This document shows positions 7,024 through 13,926 of a stretch of DNA of 19,943 nucleotides, piece after piece (the first letter of the stretch is position 1; each line of letters starts with the position of its first letter). The DNA is from CAYUVV01 sp964461325. Its GTDB lineage: Bacteria > Patescibacteriota > Minisyncoccia > Phycocordibacterales > JACOZG01. Made by a program: the position numbers and the translations under genes. Location of the stretch: assembly GCA_964461325.1 (NCBI GenBank), contig CAYWTW010000008.1:1-19943 (forward strand), in the 5' to 3' direction. Below the pieces are notes generated by a model that was not told where the DNA came from, did not search any database, and saw only the letters and a program-made list of their open reading frames with translations.

Positions 7024-7521
7024 ATGACTAGAAGTTTTAGCCACGGCGCTTATTTGCGAAACTTTATTTTTGGCGTGGAAGATAGTTTGGTCTCCACGGT
7101 TGGCCTAATTTCTGGAGTGGCCGCGGCCGGTTTAGAACAGTCTTCGATTATCGTGTCGGGTTTAGTGCTCATTTTTGTCGAGGCTTTTTCGATGGGGGTG
7201 GGTAGTATTTTGTCAGACAATTCCGTCCGTGAATATGAGAATCAGCGCGAGATCTCGCTTGCCGCGTCGTGGTGGGGCGGCGTCATCATGTTTGGGTCCT
7301 ATTTTGTGGCCGGCTTCGTGCCATTAACTCCTTATTTGTTTGGCGAAGCTGGTTCGGCTTTCTATGTTTCGATTGTTTTGTCTCTTGCCGCTCTTTTTGG
7401 TTTGGGTTTGCTTAGCGCCCACTGGTCGCGCACTAATTATCTGCGTCAAGGCGTAGAAATGTTTTTAATCGGCGGAGTGGCTATTCTCTTGGGGGTGGCG
7501 GTTGGCCGTTGGTTGGCGTAG
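7024..7521 (+). CDS. VIT/CCC1-family membrane transporter (iron/manganese)
   Basis: A 165-residue integral membrane protein of the VIT1/CCC1 family, which moves Fe(II) or Mn(II) out of the cytosol. Seen: the signature N-terminus GVEDSLVSTVGLISGVAAAG, where the acidic pair lies in the first membrane helix, then LIFVEAFSMGVGSILSD, matching the conserved helix-2/loop motif with the Met and Gly residues of the transport path. About five hydrophobic segments are visible (roughly 17-35, 42-60, 81-103, 112-132, 143-163). It is shorter than typical bacterial members (about 230), because the cytoplasmic metal-binding region between helices 2 and 3 is reduced to SVREYENQRE. No ferritin-like domain is present. 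It is first in a unit with glyA and tmk, 11 bases upstream of glyA, without an obvious functional link. Confidence 0.85.
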   Translation: MTRSFSHGAYLRNFIFGVEDSLVSTVGLISGVAAAGLEQSSIIVSGLVLIFVEAFSMGVGSILSDNSVREYENQREISLAASWWGGVIMFGSYFVAGFVPLTPYLFGEAGSAFYVSIVLSLAALFGLGLLSAHWSRTNYLRQGVEMFLIGGVAILLGVAVGRWLA

Positions 7522-7532
7522 ACTGCTGTTTG

Positions 7533-8714
7533 ATGGATGGACGAGCCAAAATCGCGGCGTTGATTCAGGCCGAACGGCGTCGTCAGCAACGGGTAATTAA
7601 CCTGATTGCTTCGGAGAATTACGTTTCCCGCGAGGTTTTGCGGGCGCTTGGCTCCGAACTCAATAATAAATATGCCGAAGGCTATCCCGGCCGCCGTTAT
7701 TACGGCGGAAACGAGGTTGCCGATCAGATAGAAATTTTGTGCCAAAAACTGGCTTTGAAATTATTTCATCTTCAGTCGGCCGATTGGGCCGTTAACGTCC
7801 AACCGCTTTCCGGCTCGCCGGCCAATCTGGCCGTGTATTTGGCCCTAGTTCCGCCCGGCGAAAAAATTATGGGTTTGGCGCTTGATCACGGCGGTCATTT
7901 GACCCACGGTCACGGAGTCTCGATTACCGGAAAAATTTGGCGGCCGGTGCCCTACGCCGTTAATCGCGAAACCGAGCAATTAGATTACGAGGAGATAGAA
8001 AAGTTGGCGCGGCTCGAACGTCCGCGTCTAATTGTCGCTGGTTACACGGCTTATCCGCGAGTGATTGACTGGCTCCGCTTTCGGAAAATCGCCGACGCGG
8101 TGGGTGCCCATTTGATGGTCGACTTGTCGCACGTGGCCGGTTTGGTGGCTGGTGGTGTTTACCCCTCGCCGTTCCCGCACGCCGACGTGGTGACGACCAC
8201 GACGCACAAAACTTTGCGCGGACCGCGGGCCGCTCTGATTTTTTCCCGCCGCGCCGGGGAATTGGATAAAAAAATTGATAAGGCGGTTTTCCCCGGTCTG
8301 CAGGGTGGCCCGCACCTCAACCAGATTGCCGCCGTGGCGGTGGCGTTGGCCGAGGCCAGCCGGCCAGAATTCAAAAAATATGCTCGACGGGTGGTTAAAA
8401 ACGCCAGGATTCTAGCTTCCGGATTTGAGCGTTTGGGTTGGCGCGTGGTCGCCGGAGGCACTGATTCTCATTTGCTCCTTCTCGACACCTGGCAAGCCGG
8501 TCGGGGAATCGGCGGTCGCGCGGCGAGCGAGCGTCTTGAGCGGGCCGGAATTATTGTTAATAAAAACGCCATTCCGTTTGACGCGCGTTCGCCGGCGGAT
8601 CCGTCCGGCATTCGTTTGGGGACCGCGGCCGAAACCACGCGTGGGAAAACCGCGGCCGATTTTGTTAAAATCGCGCGACGGATTGACCAAATTTTACGCG
8701 ATGACCAAAAATAA
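7533..8714 (+). CDS. glyA: Serine hydroxymethyltransferase
   Basis: PLP enzyme interconverting serine + tetrahydrofolate and glycine + 5,10-methylene-tetrahydrofolate. The 393 residues are slightly below the usual 410-420. Seen: LIASENYVS near residue 22, KYAEGYPGRRYYGGNE (substrate loop), the DLSHVAGLVAGG strand with the PLP-contacting Asp and His, the PLP lysine Lys226 in TTTTHKTLRGPR, FPGLQGGPH and the C-terminal GIRLGTAAETTRG. ATG 7533 gives the standard N-terminus; the frame extends to 7509, but that would overlap the previous gene and add residues foreign to the family. Its last 14 bases overlap tmk, tying a source of methylene-THF for dTMP synthesis to the dTMP kinase. No thymidylate synthase is visible in the window. 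Confidence 0.95.
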   Translation: MDGRAKIAALIQAERRRQQRVINLIASENYVSREVLRALGSELNNKYAEGYPGRRYYGGNEVADQIEILCQKLALKLFHLQSADWAVNVQPLSGSPANLAVYLALVPPGEKIMGLALDHGGHLTHGHGVSITGKIWRPVPYAVNRETEQLDYEEIEKLARLERPRLIVAGYTAYPRVIDWLRFRKIADAVGAHLMVDLSHVAGLVAGGVYPSPFPHADVVTTTTHKTLRGPRAALIFSRRAGELDKKIDKAVFPGLQGGPHLNQIAAVAVALAEASRPEFKKYARRVVKNARILASGFERLGWRVVAGGTDSHLLLLDTWQAGRGIGGRAASERLERAGIIVNKNAIPFDARSPADPSGIRLGTAAETTRGKTAADFVKIARRIDQILRDDQK

Positions 8715-9435
8715 ATCTGGTCGGCTGATCGTGATTGACGGCATTGATGGGGTCGGCAAGGCCACCCAGATCGAGCTTTTGGCTGGACGTCTCCGGCATC
8801 AGAAATTCAAGGTTGAGACTATTGATTTTCCGCGTTATTACGACAATTTGTTTGGCAAACTAATTGGCGAATGTCTGGCGGGGGAGCATGGTGATTTTTT
8901 GGCTCTTGACCCGCGCATTGCCTCGGCCCTTTACGCCGCCGACCGTTATGAATCTAAAAAACAAATCGAGAGCTGGCTCCAACGCGGTCGCTTGGTGTTG
9001 GCTGATCGGTACGTGAGCGCCAATCAGATTCATCAGGGAGGCAAGATTGATGACCCGCGCGCCCGAGCGCAATTTCTTCGCTGGTTGGATGAGATGGAAT
9101 ATGGCGCTTTCGGCCTGCCGCGGCCGGATTTGATAATTTATCTCGATTTGCCGGCGGAGATGAGTCAAAAGCTTTTGCTCGAAAAGCGCCGGAGTGCTTT
9201 TTTGAGTTACAAAAAACGTTACGCCGGAGGTGGTGTTGATCAGGCCGAAGACAATCCGACGCATCTGGAAAACGCACGCCAAAACGCGCTTCGTTTGGTG
9301 GCCGAGAACAATAAATGGGTGCGTATCAATTGCGCGCCCGAAAACAAACTCCTAACCAAGGCTGAAATCCATTTGGCGATTGCCGAGGCCATTGAGCGAG
9401 AGACCGGGCTCGACTTGGGCAATAACTACCATTGA
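8701..9435 (+). CDS. tmk: Thymidylate kinase
   Basis: Phosphorylates dTMP to dTDP with ATP. Seen: P-loop GIDGVGKAT at 14-22 (Lys20), the DFPRYYDNLFGKLI dTMP-binding segment, DPRIASALYAADRY, the DRY-type motif ADRYVSANQ (Asp102-Arg103-Tyr104), the IIYLDLPAEMS strand and a basic LID region KRRSAFLSYKKRY. At 244 residues it is about 30 longer than most bacterial enzymes, mainly from the LID-to-C-terminal part, including GGGVDQAEDNPTHLENA. ATG 8701 is chosen over the much longer upstream extension because it places the P-loop at the usual distance from the N-terminus and overlaps glyA by only 14 bases. Its stop codon lies inside the -35 box of the next promoter. Confidence 0.93.
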   Translation: MTKNKSGRLIVIDGIDGVGKATQIELLAGRLRHQKFKVETIDFPRYYDNLFGKLIGECLAGEHGDFLALDPRIASALYAADRYESKKQIESWLQRGRLVLADRYVSANQIHQGGKIDDPRARAQFLRWLDEMEYGAFGLPRPDLIIYLDLPAEMSQKLLLEKRRSAFLSYKKRYAGGGVDQAEDNPTHLENARQNALRLVAENNKWVRINCAPENKLLTKAEIHLAIAEAIERETGLDLGNNYH

Positions 9436-9461
9436 CAAATCCGCGTTGTTTGTGCTAGTGT
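9432..9461 (+). promoter_or_regulatory. Strong sigma70-type promoter for the small membrane protein
   Basis: A consensus -35 TTGACA (9432-9437), an 18-base spacer, and an extended -10, TGc-TAGTGT (9453-9461). Expected transcription start is near 9468. This is one of only two promoters in the window with a clear -35 box, and it overlaps the tmk stop codon. Confidence 0.7.
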
Positions 9462-9467
9462 TCGGAT

Positions 9468-9543
9468 GGATTGCTTTTTGAGAGAATCGAGATGTTCCCA
9501 GTTGTGGTTTCAGATATTTTACCCTTTTTGAGAAGGAGGCGGT
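9468..9543 (+). promoter_or_regulatory. 5' leader (about 76 bases) with strong Shine-Dalgarno site
   Basis: The predicted leader ends in AGAAGGAGG (9531-9539), 4 bases before the ATG at 9544 and 7 bases before a second ATG at 9547. A 10-base direct repeat, CTTTTTGAGA, occurs at 9474-9483 and 9524-9533, the second copy running into the Shine-Dalgarno site. I find no strong hairpin. A Shine-Dalgarno site this strong is unlike the larger genes around it. Confidence 0.6.
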
Positions 9544-9738
9544 ATGATGTTCGCCTTGCTCCTTTTGGCGGCGTCTTTTGTTGTTTTTGGCGTCATAGAA
9601 ATGATCGAGGCCGTTTTGGTCTCCACGACAAAAGACCCGCTAAGGCTATGTAAATTTGTGTTTGGAATCATAACCTTGTTGGCGGGAGTGGTTTTGTTGT
9701 GTATCACTCTGCCCAGAGTTTTCGAAGATGTTTTGTAG
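9544..9738 (+). CDS. Small two-helix membrane protein, unknown function
   Basis: A 64-residue protein with two hydrophobic segments (about 2-26 and 40-57) joined by a short polar loop, VSTTKDPLRLCK, and a short charged tail, PRVFEDVL. I do not recognise the family. Coding support comes from context rather than homology: consensus promoter, strong Shine-Dalgarno site at correct spacing, and a terminator 16 bases after the stop codon, together forming a complete one-gene unit. The start could be ATG 9544 or ATG 9547; the second has the better spacing (7 bases). With both ends in or near the membrane it might be a small regulatory or surface-associated peptide, but no function can be assigned. 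Confidence 0.75.
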   Translation: MMFALLLLAASFVVFGVIEMIEAVLVSTTKDPLRLCKFVFGIITLLAGVVLLCITLPRVFEDVL

Positions 9739-9753
9739 TTGTCAGCTGTTTCC

Positions 9754-9788
9754 GCCCCCGCTCGCCTCGTCGGCGAACGGGGGCTTTT
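9754..9788 (+). terminator. Rho-independent terminator after the small membrane protein
   Basis: Arms 9754-9766 and 9772-9784 give a 13-position GC-rich stem with a single mismatch and a 5-base loop, followed by TTTT (9785-9788) and a further T-rich stretch. The U-tract runs straight into the ileS promoter. Confidence 0.85.
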
Positions 9789-9789
9789 G

Positions 9790-9798
9790 TGTTATATT
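9790..9798 (+). promoter_or_regulatory. Extended -10 promoter (TGt-TATATT) for ileS
   Basis: TG-n-TATATT directly follows the terminator U-tract. Expected transcription start is near 9805, leaving about 4 bases before the ATG at 9809, without a Shine-Dalgarno site. The 14 bases 9785-9798 match 7004-7017 (VIT promoter) at 12 positions. Confidence 0.55.
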
Positions 9799-9808
9799 AA
9801 CGGCCGAA

Positions 9809-12800
9809 ATGACAGGGAAAGAGAATTTGGAACCGCCAGCCGGAAAGTCCGATATCGCCAAAAAAGAGGAGGAGACTCTCGAATTTTGGCGACGGGAAAA
9901 AATTTTTGAGCAAACTCTGGCCAAGTCGGCGCCTAGGGGCAAATTTGTTTTCTACGAGGGCCCGCCAACGGCCAACGGCCGGCCGGGCATCCACCACTTG
10001 GCCGCCCGCGCCTTCAAAGACGTCATTCCGCGTTTTCGAACGATGCGGGGTTATCACGTGCGGCGTAAGGCCGGCTGGGACACCCACGGCTTGCCAGTGG
10101 AACTCGAGGTGGAGAAAGACCTGGGTCTGAAAACCAAAAAAGAAATTGAAAATTTCGGCGTGGCCGCTTTCAATCAGTGTTGTCGCGAAAACGTCTGGAA
10201 GTATCGCCGCGAGTGGGAACGTTTTACCGAGCGGATTGGTTTTTGGCTTGACCAAACTAACGCCTACGTTACTTACCAATCGGAATATTTAGAAACAGTC
10301 TGGTGGATTTTAAAGCGGGTGGCCGAGCGCGATTTGCTCTACCGTGGTTACAAAGTCTTGCCGTGGTGCCCGCGTTGCGGGACGGCGCTTTCGAGCCACG
10401 AAGTGGCGCAGGGTTATAAGGAAGTAGAGGATCCGGCCGTGTTTGTTAAATTTAAAGTTAAAAACCCGACCCGTCACGGCTTACCCGATAACACTTTTCT
10501 CGTCGCGTGGACGACGACGCCGTGGACTCTCCCCGGCAACGTGGCCCTCGCTGTGGGAGAGAAGGTGGAGTACGCGCTCGTTGAGTATAACGGTGAGAAT
10601 TTTATTATGGCTGCGTCGGCAGGCGAGAAAATGAGGTCCTCGGTTCTCCTCGCTTCCGGCTCGGCCAGACCATCATTTTCTCGCCTGCCGACTGCGCAAT
10701 TGCTGGGTCTGGCATACGAACCACTGTTTGATTTTCCTCAACTTCAAAACGAAAAATCGCATCGCGTGTACGCGGCCGACTTCGTCACGACCAGCGAAGG
10801 GACGGGGATTGTGCATACCGCGGTGATGTATGGCGCCGACGACTTCGTGTTGGGGCAAAAGATCGGTTTGCCGTTGGCTCACTTGGTCGCCGAAGATGGA
10901 ACTTTTGTCGAGGGAACGCCTTGGGCGGGGCAATTCGTTAAAAAAGCCGATCGGGCGATCGCGGACGACTTGCAAAAGCGAGGTTTGCTGTTTCGAGAAG
11001 AAGTTTGCCGGCACACCTATCCGTTTTGCTGGCGCTGCAAAACGCCGCTCATCTACTACGCTCGCGATTCGTGGTATATCAAGATGACGGCTCTCAAGGC
11101 CGATTTACTGGCCGCGAACGAGACAATTAATTGGGAGCCGGAGCACTTTAAGCGCGGTCGTTTCGGCGAGTGGCTAGCCGAAGTCAAGGATTGGGCCATC
11201 TCGCGCGAGCGTTATTGGGGGACGCCTTTGCCGTTCTGGTTGCCGGTTGGCGAAAAAAGTGAGTTAACCAAACCGGTGGTGATTGGTTCGTTGGCCGAGC
11301 TCAAAAAATACACCAAGAAATCCGGTAATCGTTATTTGGTGATGCGCCACGGCGAGGCGGAAAATAACGTCAAAGATTTGTTGAGTTCTCGGCCGGATAA
11401 CCCCCATCACTTAACTGAACGCGGCCGTGAACAGGTTGAATCGACGGCCAAAAAATTGCGGGCCGAAAAGATCGATTTGATTGTTAGTTCCGATTTTGTG
11501 CGAGCGCGCGAAACGGCCGAGCTGGTGGCTAAGGGTTTGGGCTTAGATAAAAGCAAAATCATGTATGATCGCCGATTAGGCGAAGTTAATCATGGCGATT
11601 TGAATGGCCAATCAGTCGGAGTTTATCACCAGTTTTTTAAAACTCCGGTCGAATATTTTTCTAACAAATTGCCCAACGGTGAGAGTTTCGCCGACGTTAA
11701 GCGCCGCATGGGCGATTGTTTGTACGAATTGGAAAAACAACATATCGGCAAAACAATTTTGTTGGTCACGCACGAAAGCCCGAGCTGGCTTTTGTTCGCC
11801 GCCGCGGCAGGAGCGGACATTGACGAATCGTTAAAATTGCGCGGCGACGATGACGATTTTCTCAAAAACGCCGAGGCGCGAGAGCTCGATTTTATCCCTT
11901 TACCGCACAACGCCGACTATGAGTTTGACCCGCATCGGCCATTTATCGACGAGCTTAAATTGGTTGACGAAGCGGGTCGGGAGTTAAGGCGCGTTTCGGA
12001 AGTGTTGGACGTTTGGTTTGATTCCGGCGCGATGCCTTGGGCGCAAGACGGTTACCCGGCGTCGGGCCGAGAACCTCTGTACCCCGCCGATTACATTGCC
12101 GAAGCGGTGGACCAAACGCGCGGTTGGTTTTATACCCTGCTTGCCATTGGGGTGTTGCTTGGCCGTGGTTCGCCCTACAAAAACGTTGTCGTGCTCGGTC
12201 ACTTGTTGGATAAACACGGCAAAAAAATGTCGAAGTCCATCGGCAACGTCGTCGATCCGTGGCTGATGATGGATCGCTACGGTGTCGATGCCTTGCGTTT
12301 TTTGATGTACAGCGTCGGCTCGCCCGGCGAGCCGAAAAATTTTGACGAGCGTTTGGTTGATGAAGTTGTCAAAAAGGTCAGAAACCCGCTGATTAACACG
12401 GTCTCGTTTTACAATTTGTATTGCCGAGATTTACCAACCGCGTCGTCAAAAAGTTTGGAAGTCGCCGATAACGATCACCCGCTCGATTTTTGGTTGAGAG
12501 CTCGCCGCCGCCAATTGGTGCTTGACGTGACTGCTGATTTGGAAAATTATCGGATTACTGAAGCGTCGCGCCGCCTGCGAGATTTCGTGGCCGATCTGTC
12601 GCAGTGGTATTTGCGTCGTTCTCGCGATCGTTTGCGCGCTGGTCTAGGTCTGGAACGGGTTCGGGCGGCTGCTCTGTTTCGCTCCACGCTGGAAGAGCTG
12701 GCTCGGCTTCTGGCCCCGCTGACGCCTTTTTTGGCCGAAGAGGTTTATCAGGCGGTGCGCGCTGATTCGTCTCCGCTTAGCGTTCATCTCTGCGATTTTC

Positions 12801-13297
12801 CGTCGGCGGCTTTCGAAGCGGATGATGAGCGTTTGATTGCTTTGATGAATGAGGCGCGGCAGTTGGTTTCGCTCGGATTGGAGGCGCGAGAACTGGCCGC
12901 GGCGCGCGTTCGCCAACCTCTGGCACGCGTGGTTTTCCGCGATCAACCCGGTGGCTGGCCTTCGGCCGACGAGAATTGGCGTCGTCTAGTCGCTGAGGAA
13001 TTGAACGTTGGGCGGGTTGATTTTGATTCTAAATTATCGTCGGCGGTTTGGCTGGATACCGCGCTTACGCCGGAGCTTCGGGCGGCGGGTATAATCCGTG
13101 AGCTAGTTAGACAGTTCCAGACCGAACGCAAGTTGAAGCGGTTCCAGCCCGGCCAATTGGTCGCCGCGGTCTTAACCGGTCCGCCGGAGGTTATTGACTT
13201 GGCCCGCGCCCGCGCGGATGAACTTAAGCGGCTGGTCGCGCTCTCGAGTCTCGATTGCCGTTTGGGAGACAAATTAAAAATCGATTTAACGCCATAA
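9809..13297 (+). CDS. ileS: Isoleucyl-tRNA synthetase (type 2) with inserted histidine-phosphatase domain
   Basis: Charges tRNA-Ile with isoleucine. It has 1162 residues, versus about 930-1050 for most. Seen: class I signature region PPTANGRPGIHH with GIHH at 60-63; zinc-type CPRCG; CP1 editing domain with AWTTTPWTLPGN and TSEGTGIVHTAVMYGADD; FCWRCKTPLIYY and SRERYWGTPLPFW; an inserted phosphoglycerate-mutase-like domain at about 507-675; EVLDVWFDSGAMPWAQ; KMSKS at 806-810; a helical anticodon-binding domain; and a DUF5915-like C-terminus. The long form without a C-terminal zinc finger indicates the eukaryote-like type 2 enzyme. ATG 9809 is used instead of the longer frame from 9728 because that extension crosses the terminator and promoter. 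A 78-base palindromic element sits in frame in the editing domain (residues 269-295). recO follows after 14 bases. Confidence 0.95.
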   Translation: MTGKENLEPPAGKSDIAKKEEETLEFWRREKIFEQTLAKSAPRGKFVFYEGPPTANGRPGIHHLAARAFKDVIPRFRTMRGYHVRRKAGWDTHGLPVELEVEKDLGLKTKKEIENFGVAAFNQCCRENVWKYRREWERFTERIGFWLDQTNAYVTYQSEYLETVWWILKRVAERDLLYRGYKVLPWCPRCGTALSSHEVAQGYKEVEDPAVFVKFKVKNPTRHGLPDNTFLVAWTTTPWTLPGNVALAVGEKVEYALVEYNGENFIMAASAGEKMRSSVLLASGSARPSFSRLPTAQLLGLAYEPLFDFPQLQNEKSHRVYAADFVTTSEGTGIVHTAVMYGADDFVLGQKIGLPLAHLVAEDGTFVEGTPWAGQFVKKADRAIADDLQKRGLLFREEVCRHTYPFCWRCKTPLIYYARDSWYIKMTALKADLLAANETINWEPEHFKRGRFGEWLAEVKDWAISRERYWGTPLPFWLPVGEKSELTKPVVIGSLAELKKYTKKSGNRYLVMRHGEAENNVKDLLSSRPDNPHHLTERGREQVESTAKKLRAEKIDLIVSSDFVRARETAELVAKGLGLDKSKIMYDRRLGEVNHGDLNGQSVGVYHQFFKTPVEYFSNKLPNGESFADVKRRMGDCLYELEKQHIGKTILLVTHESPSWLLFAAAAGADIDESLKLRGDDDDFLKNAEARELDFIPLPHNADYEFDPHRPFIDELKLVDEAGRELRRVSEVLDVWFDSGAMPWAQDGYPASGREPLYPADYIAEAVDQTRGWFYTLLAIGVLLGRGSPYKNVVVLGHLLDKHGKKMSKSIGNVVDPWLMMDRYGVDALRFLMYSVGSPGEPKNFDERLVDEVVKKVRNPLINTVSFYNLYCRDLPTASSKSLEVADNDHPLDFWLRARRRQLVLDVTADLENYRITEASRRLRDFVADLSQWYLRRSRDRLRAGLGLERVRAAALFRSTLEELARLLAPLTPFLAEEVYQAVRADSSPLSVHLCDFPSAAFEADDERLIALMNEARQLVSLGLEARELAAARVRQPLARVVFRDQPGGWPSADENWRRLVAEELNVGRVDFDSKLSSAVWLDTALTPELRAAGIIRELVRQFQTERKLKRFQPGQLVAAVLTGPPEVIDLARARADELKRLVALSSLDCRLGDKLKIDLTP
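10615..10692 (+). repeat. Perfect 20-bp inverted repeat, in-frame palindromic element within ileS
   Basis: Arm 10615-10634 is the exact reverse complement of 10673-10692. Inside, GGTC (10635-10638) pairs with GACC (10668-10671) after a one-base bulge, so the hairpin has about 24 pairs around a 29-base loop. Total length is 78, a multiple of three, and the reading frame passes through it (residues 269-295, GEKMRSSVLL...FSRLP). The element is flanked by TGC on both sides (10612-10614, 10693-10695), possibly a short target duplication. A perfect 20-bp palindrome is far beyond chance in coding sequence. It resembles RPE- or MITE-like elements; I see no second copy in this window. Confidence 0.8.
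11327..11833 (+). other. Histidine phosphatase (phosphoglycerate mutase-like) domain inside ileS
   Basis: This marks a domain, not a separate gene: residues about 507-675 of IleRS. Seen: YLVMRHGEAENN with the phospho-acceptor His514 and Arg513, the LTERGREQ segment, SSDFVRARETAE with the conserved Arg565, GESFADVKRRM with Glu625, and LLVTHESPSW with the second catalytic His655. This is the full catalytic set and order of the branch-1 histidine phosphatase superfamily, so the domain should be active. It is entered from SLAELKKYTKKSG and left before HRPFIDELKL, a connector of the IleRS catalytic domain. The exact C-terminal boundary is uncertain by about 20 residues. Confidence 0.9.
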
Positions 13298-13311
13298 CGT
13301 GGTCCGATCTT

Positions 13312-13902
13312 ATGTCGCATCATCGTTATCAATGGCCGGCCATTGTCTTGGGTCTGGAACCCTCGCGGGAGTCAAGTGGAATGGCGATTCTGCTGACGCG
13401 AGATCGCGGTTTGATCTGGGCCTTGGCACAAGGCGTACGTCTGCCACAGGCGAAATTGCGCCCCTTTCTCCAGCCGTTTACTCATGCTCGGGTGGAGCTC
13501 ATCCGTGGGCGCGAATGGTGGCGGGTCGTGGGGGCGGAAGCCGGCGATTTTTCCTATCACGGGTTTTCCCCGCCGGCCAAAGTTTTGTTAGCTCGGGTAT
13601 TTAATTTATTGCGACGTCTACTGCCGGCGGAAGGCGGACCACCGGCGGTGTTTGACGAATTGTGGCAAGCCGGCCGATGGCTGAACTCATCATCCGGTGC
13701 CTTGGTCTGGGATGACTTCGAATTAGTTTTAGTGGCGCGGCTCTTGCATCATTTGGGCTATTTACCAGTGACTCGCTTAACTAGCCGATCGGTGCTTGAT
13801 CTCGCCGGGCCAGAACAGTTTGCCGTTTCGTCGTCGACCGATTTTCCGCGCCAACAAATCTTGTTGGCCGTTAACGAATCTTTGGCTAACAGCCATCTTT
13901 GA
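13312..13902 (+). CDS. recO: DNA repair protein RecO, short form
   Basis: RecO binds single-stranded DNA and, with RecR, loads RecA in RecF-pathway recombinational repair. Seen: the N-terminal OB-fold pattern, AIVLGLEPSRESSGMAILLTRDRGLIWALAQGVRLPQAKLRPFLQPF, which follows the family closely (reset/redox strand, G-R-x3-A-x-G-x-R, then LQPF), and a helical C-terminal half with DDFELVLVARLLHHLGYLP. At 196 residues it is shorter than E. coli or Bacillus RecO (about 240-255), and there are no Cys residues, so the zinc finger of many RecO proteins is absent. ATG 13312 is preferred to the upstream frame start at 13255, which lies within ileS. It lies 14 bases after ileS and probably shares its transcript. 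Confidence 0.85.
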   Translation: MSHHRYQWPAIVLGLEPSRESSGMAILLTRDRGLIWALAQGVRLPQAKLRPFLQPFTHARVELIRGREWWRVVGAEAGDFSYHGFSPPAKVLLARVFNLLRRLLPAEGGPPAVFDELWQAGRWLNSSSGALVWDDFELVLVARLLHHLGYLPVTRLTSRSVLDLAGPEQFAVSSSTDFPRQQILLAVNESLANSHL

Positions 13903-13906
13903 TTCG

Positions 13907-13915
13907 TGCTATAAT
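13907..13915 (+). promoter_or_regulatory. Extended -10 promoter (TGc-TATAAT) for the surface protein gene
   Basis: A perfect TATAAT (13910-13915) with TG extension begins five bases after the recO stop codon. Expected transcription start is near 13922, 5 bases before a GTG (13927) and 14 before an in-frame ATG (13936). No Shine-Dalgarno site or clear -35 box is present. Confidence 0.6.
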
Positions 13916-13926
13916 CGAGTCCAATC

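Noticed and set aside
7519..7524. TAGACT as a -10 element for glyA
   Set aside because: It is created by the stop codon of the upstream gene, matches TATAAT at only four positions and has no TG extension or -35 box; glyA is more simply read through from the VIT promoter.
4465..8714. Serine-cycle core (SHMT, hydroxypyruvate reductase, glycerate 2-kinase, enolase) in one neighbourhood
   Set aside because: The dehydrogenase has the HNAFNT motif of D-lactate dehydrogenases rather than hydroxypyruvate reductase, glyA is in another transcription unit with tmk, and no serine-glyoxylate aminotransferase is present.
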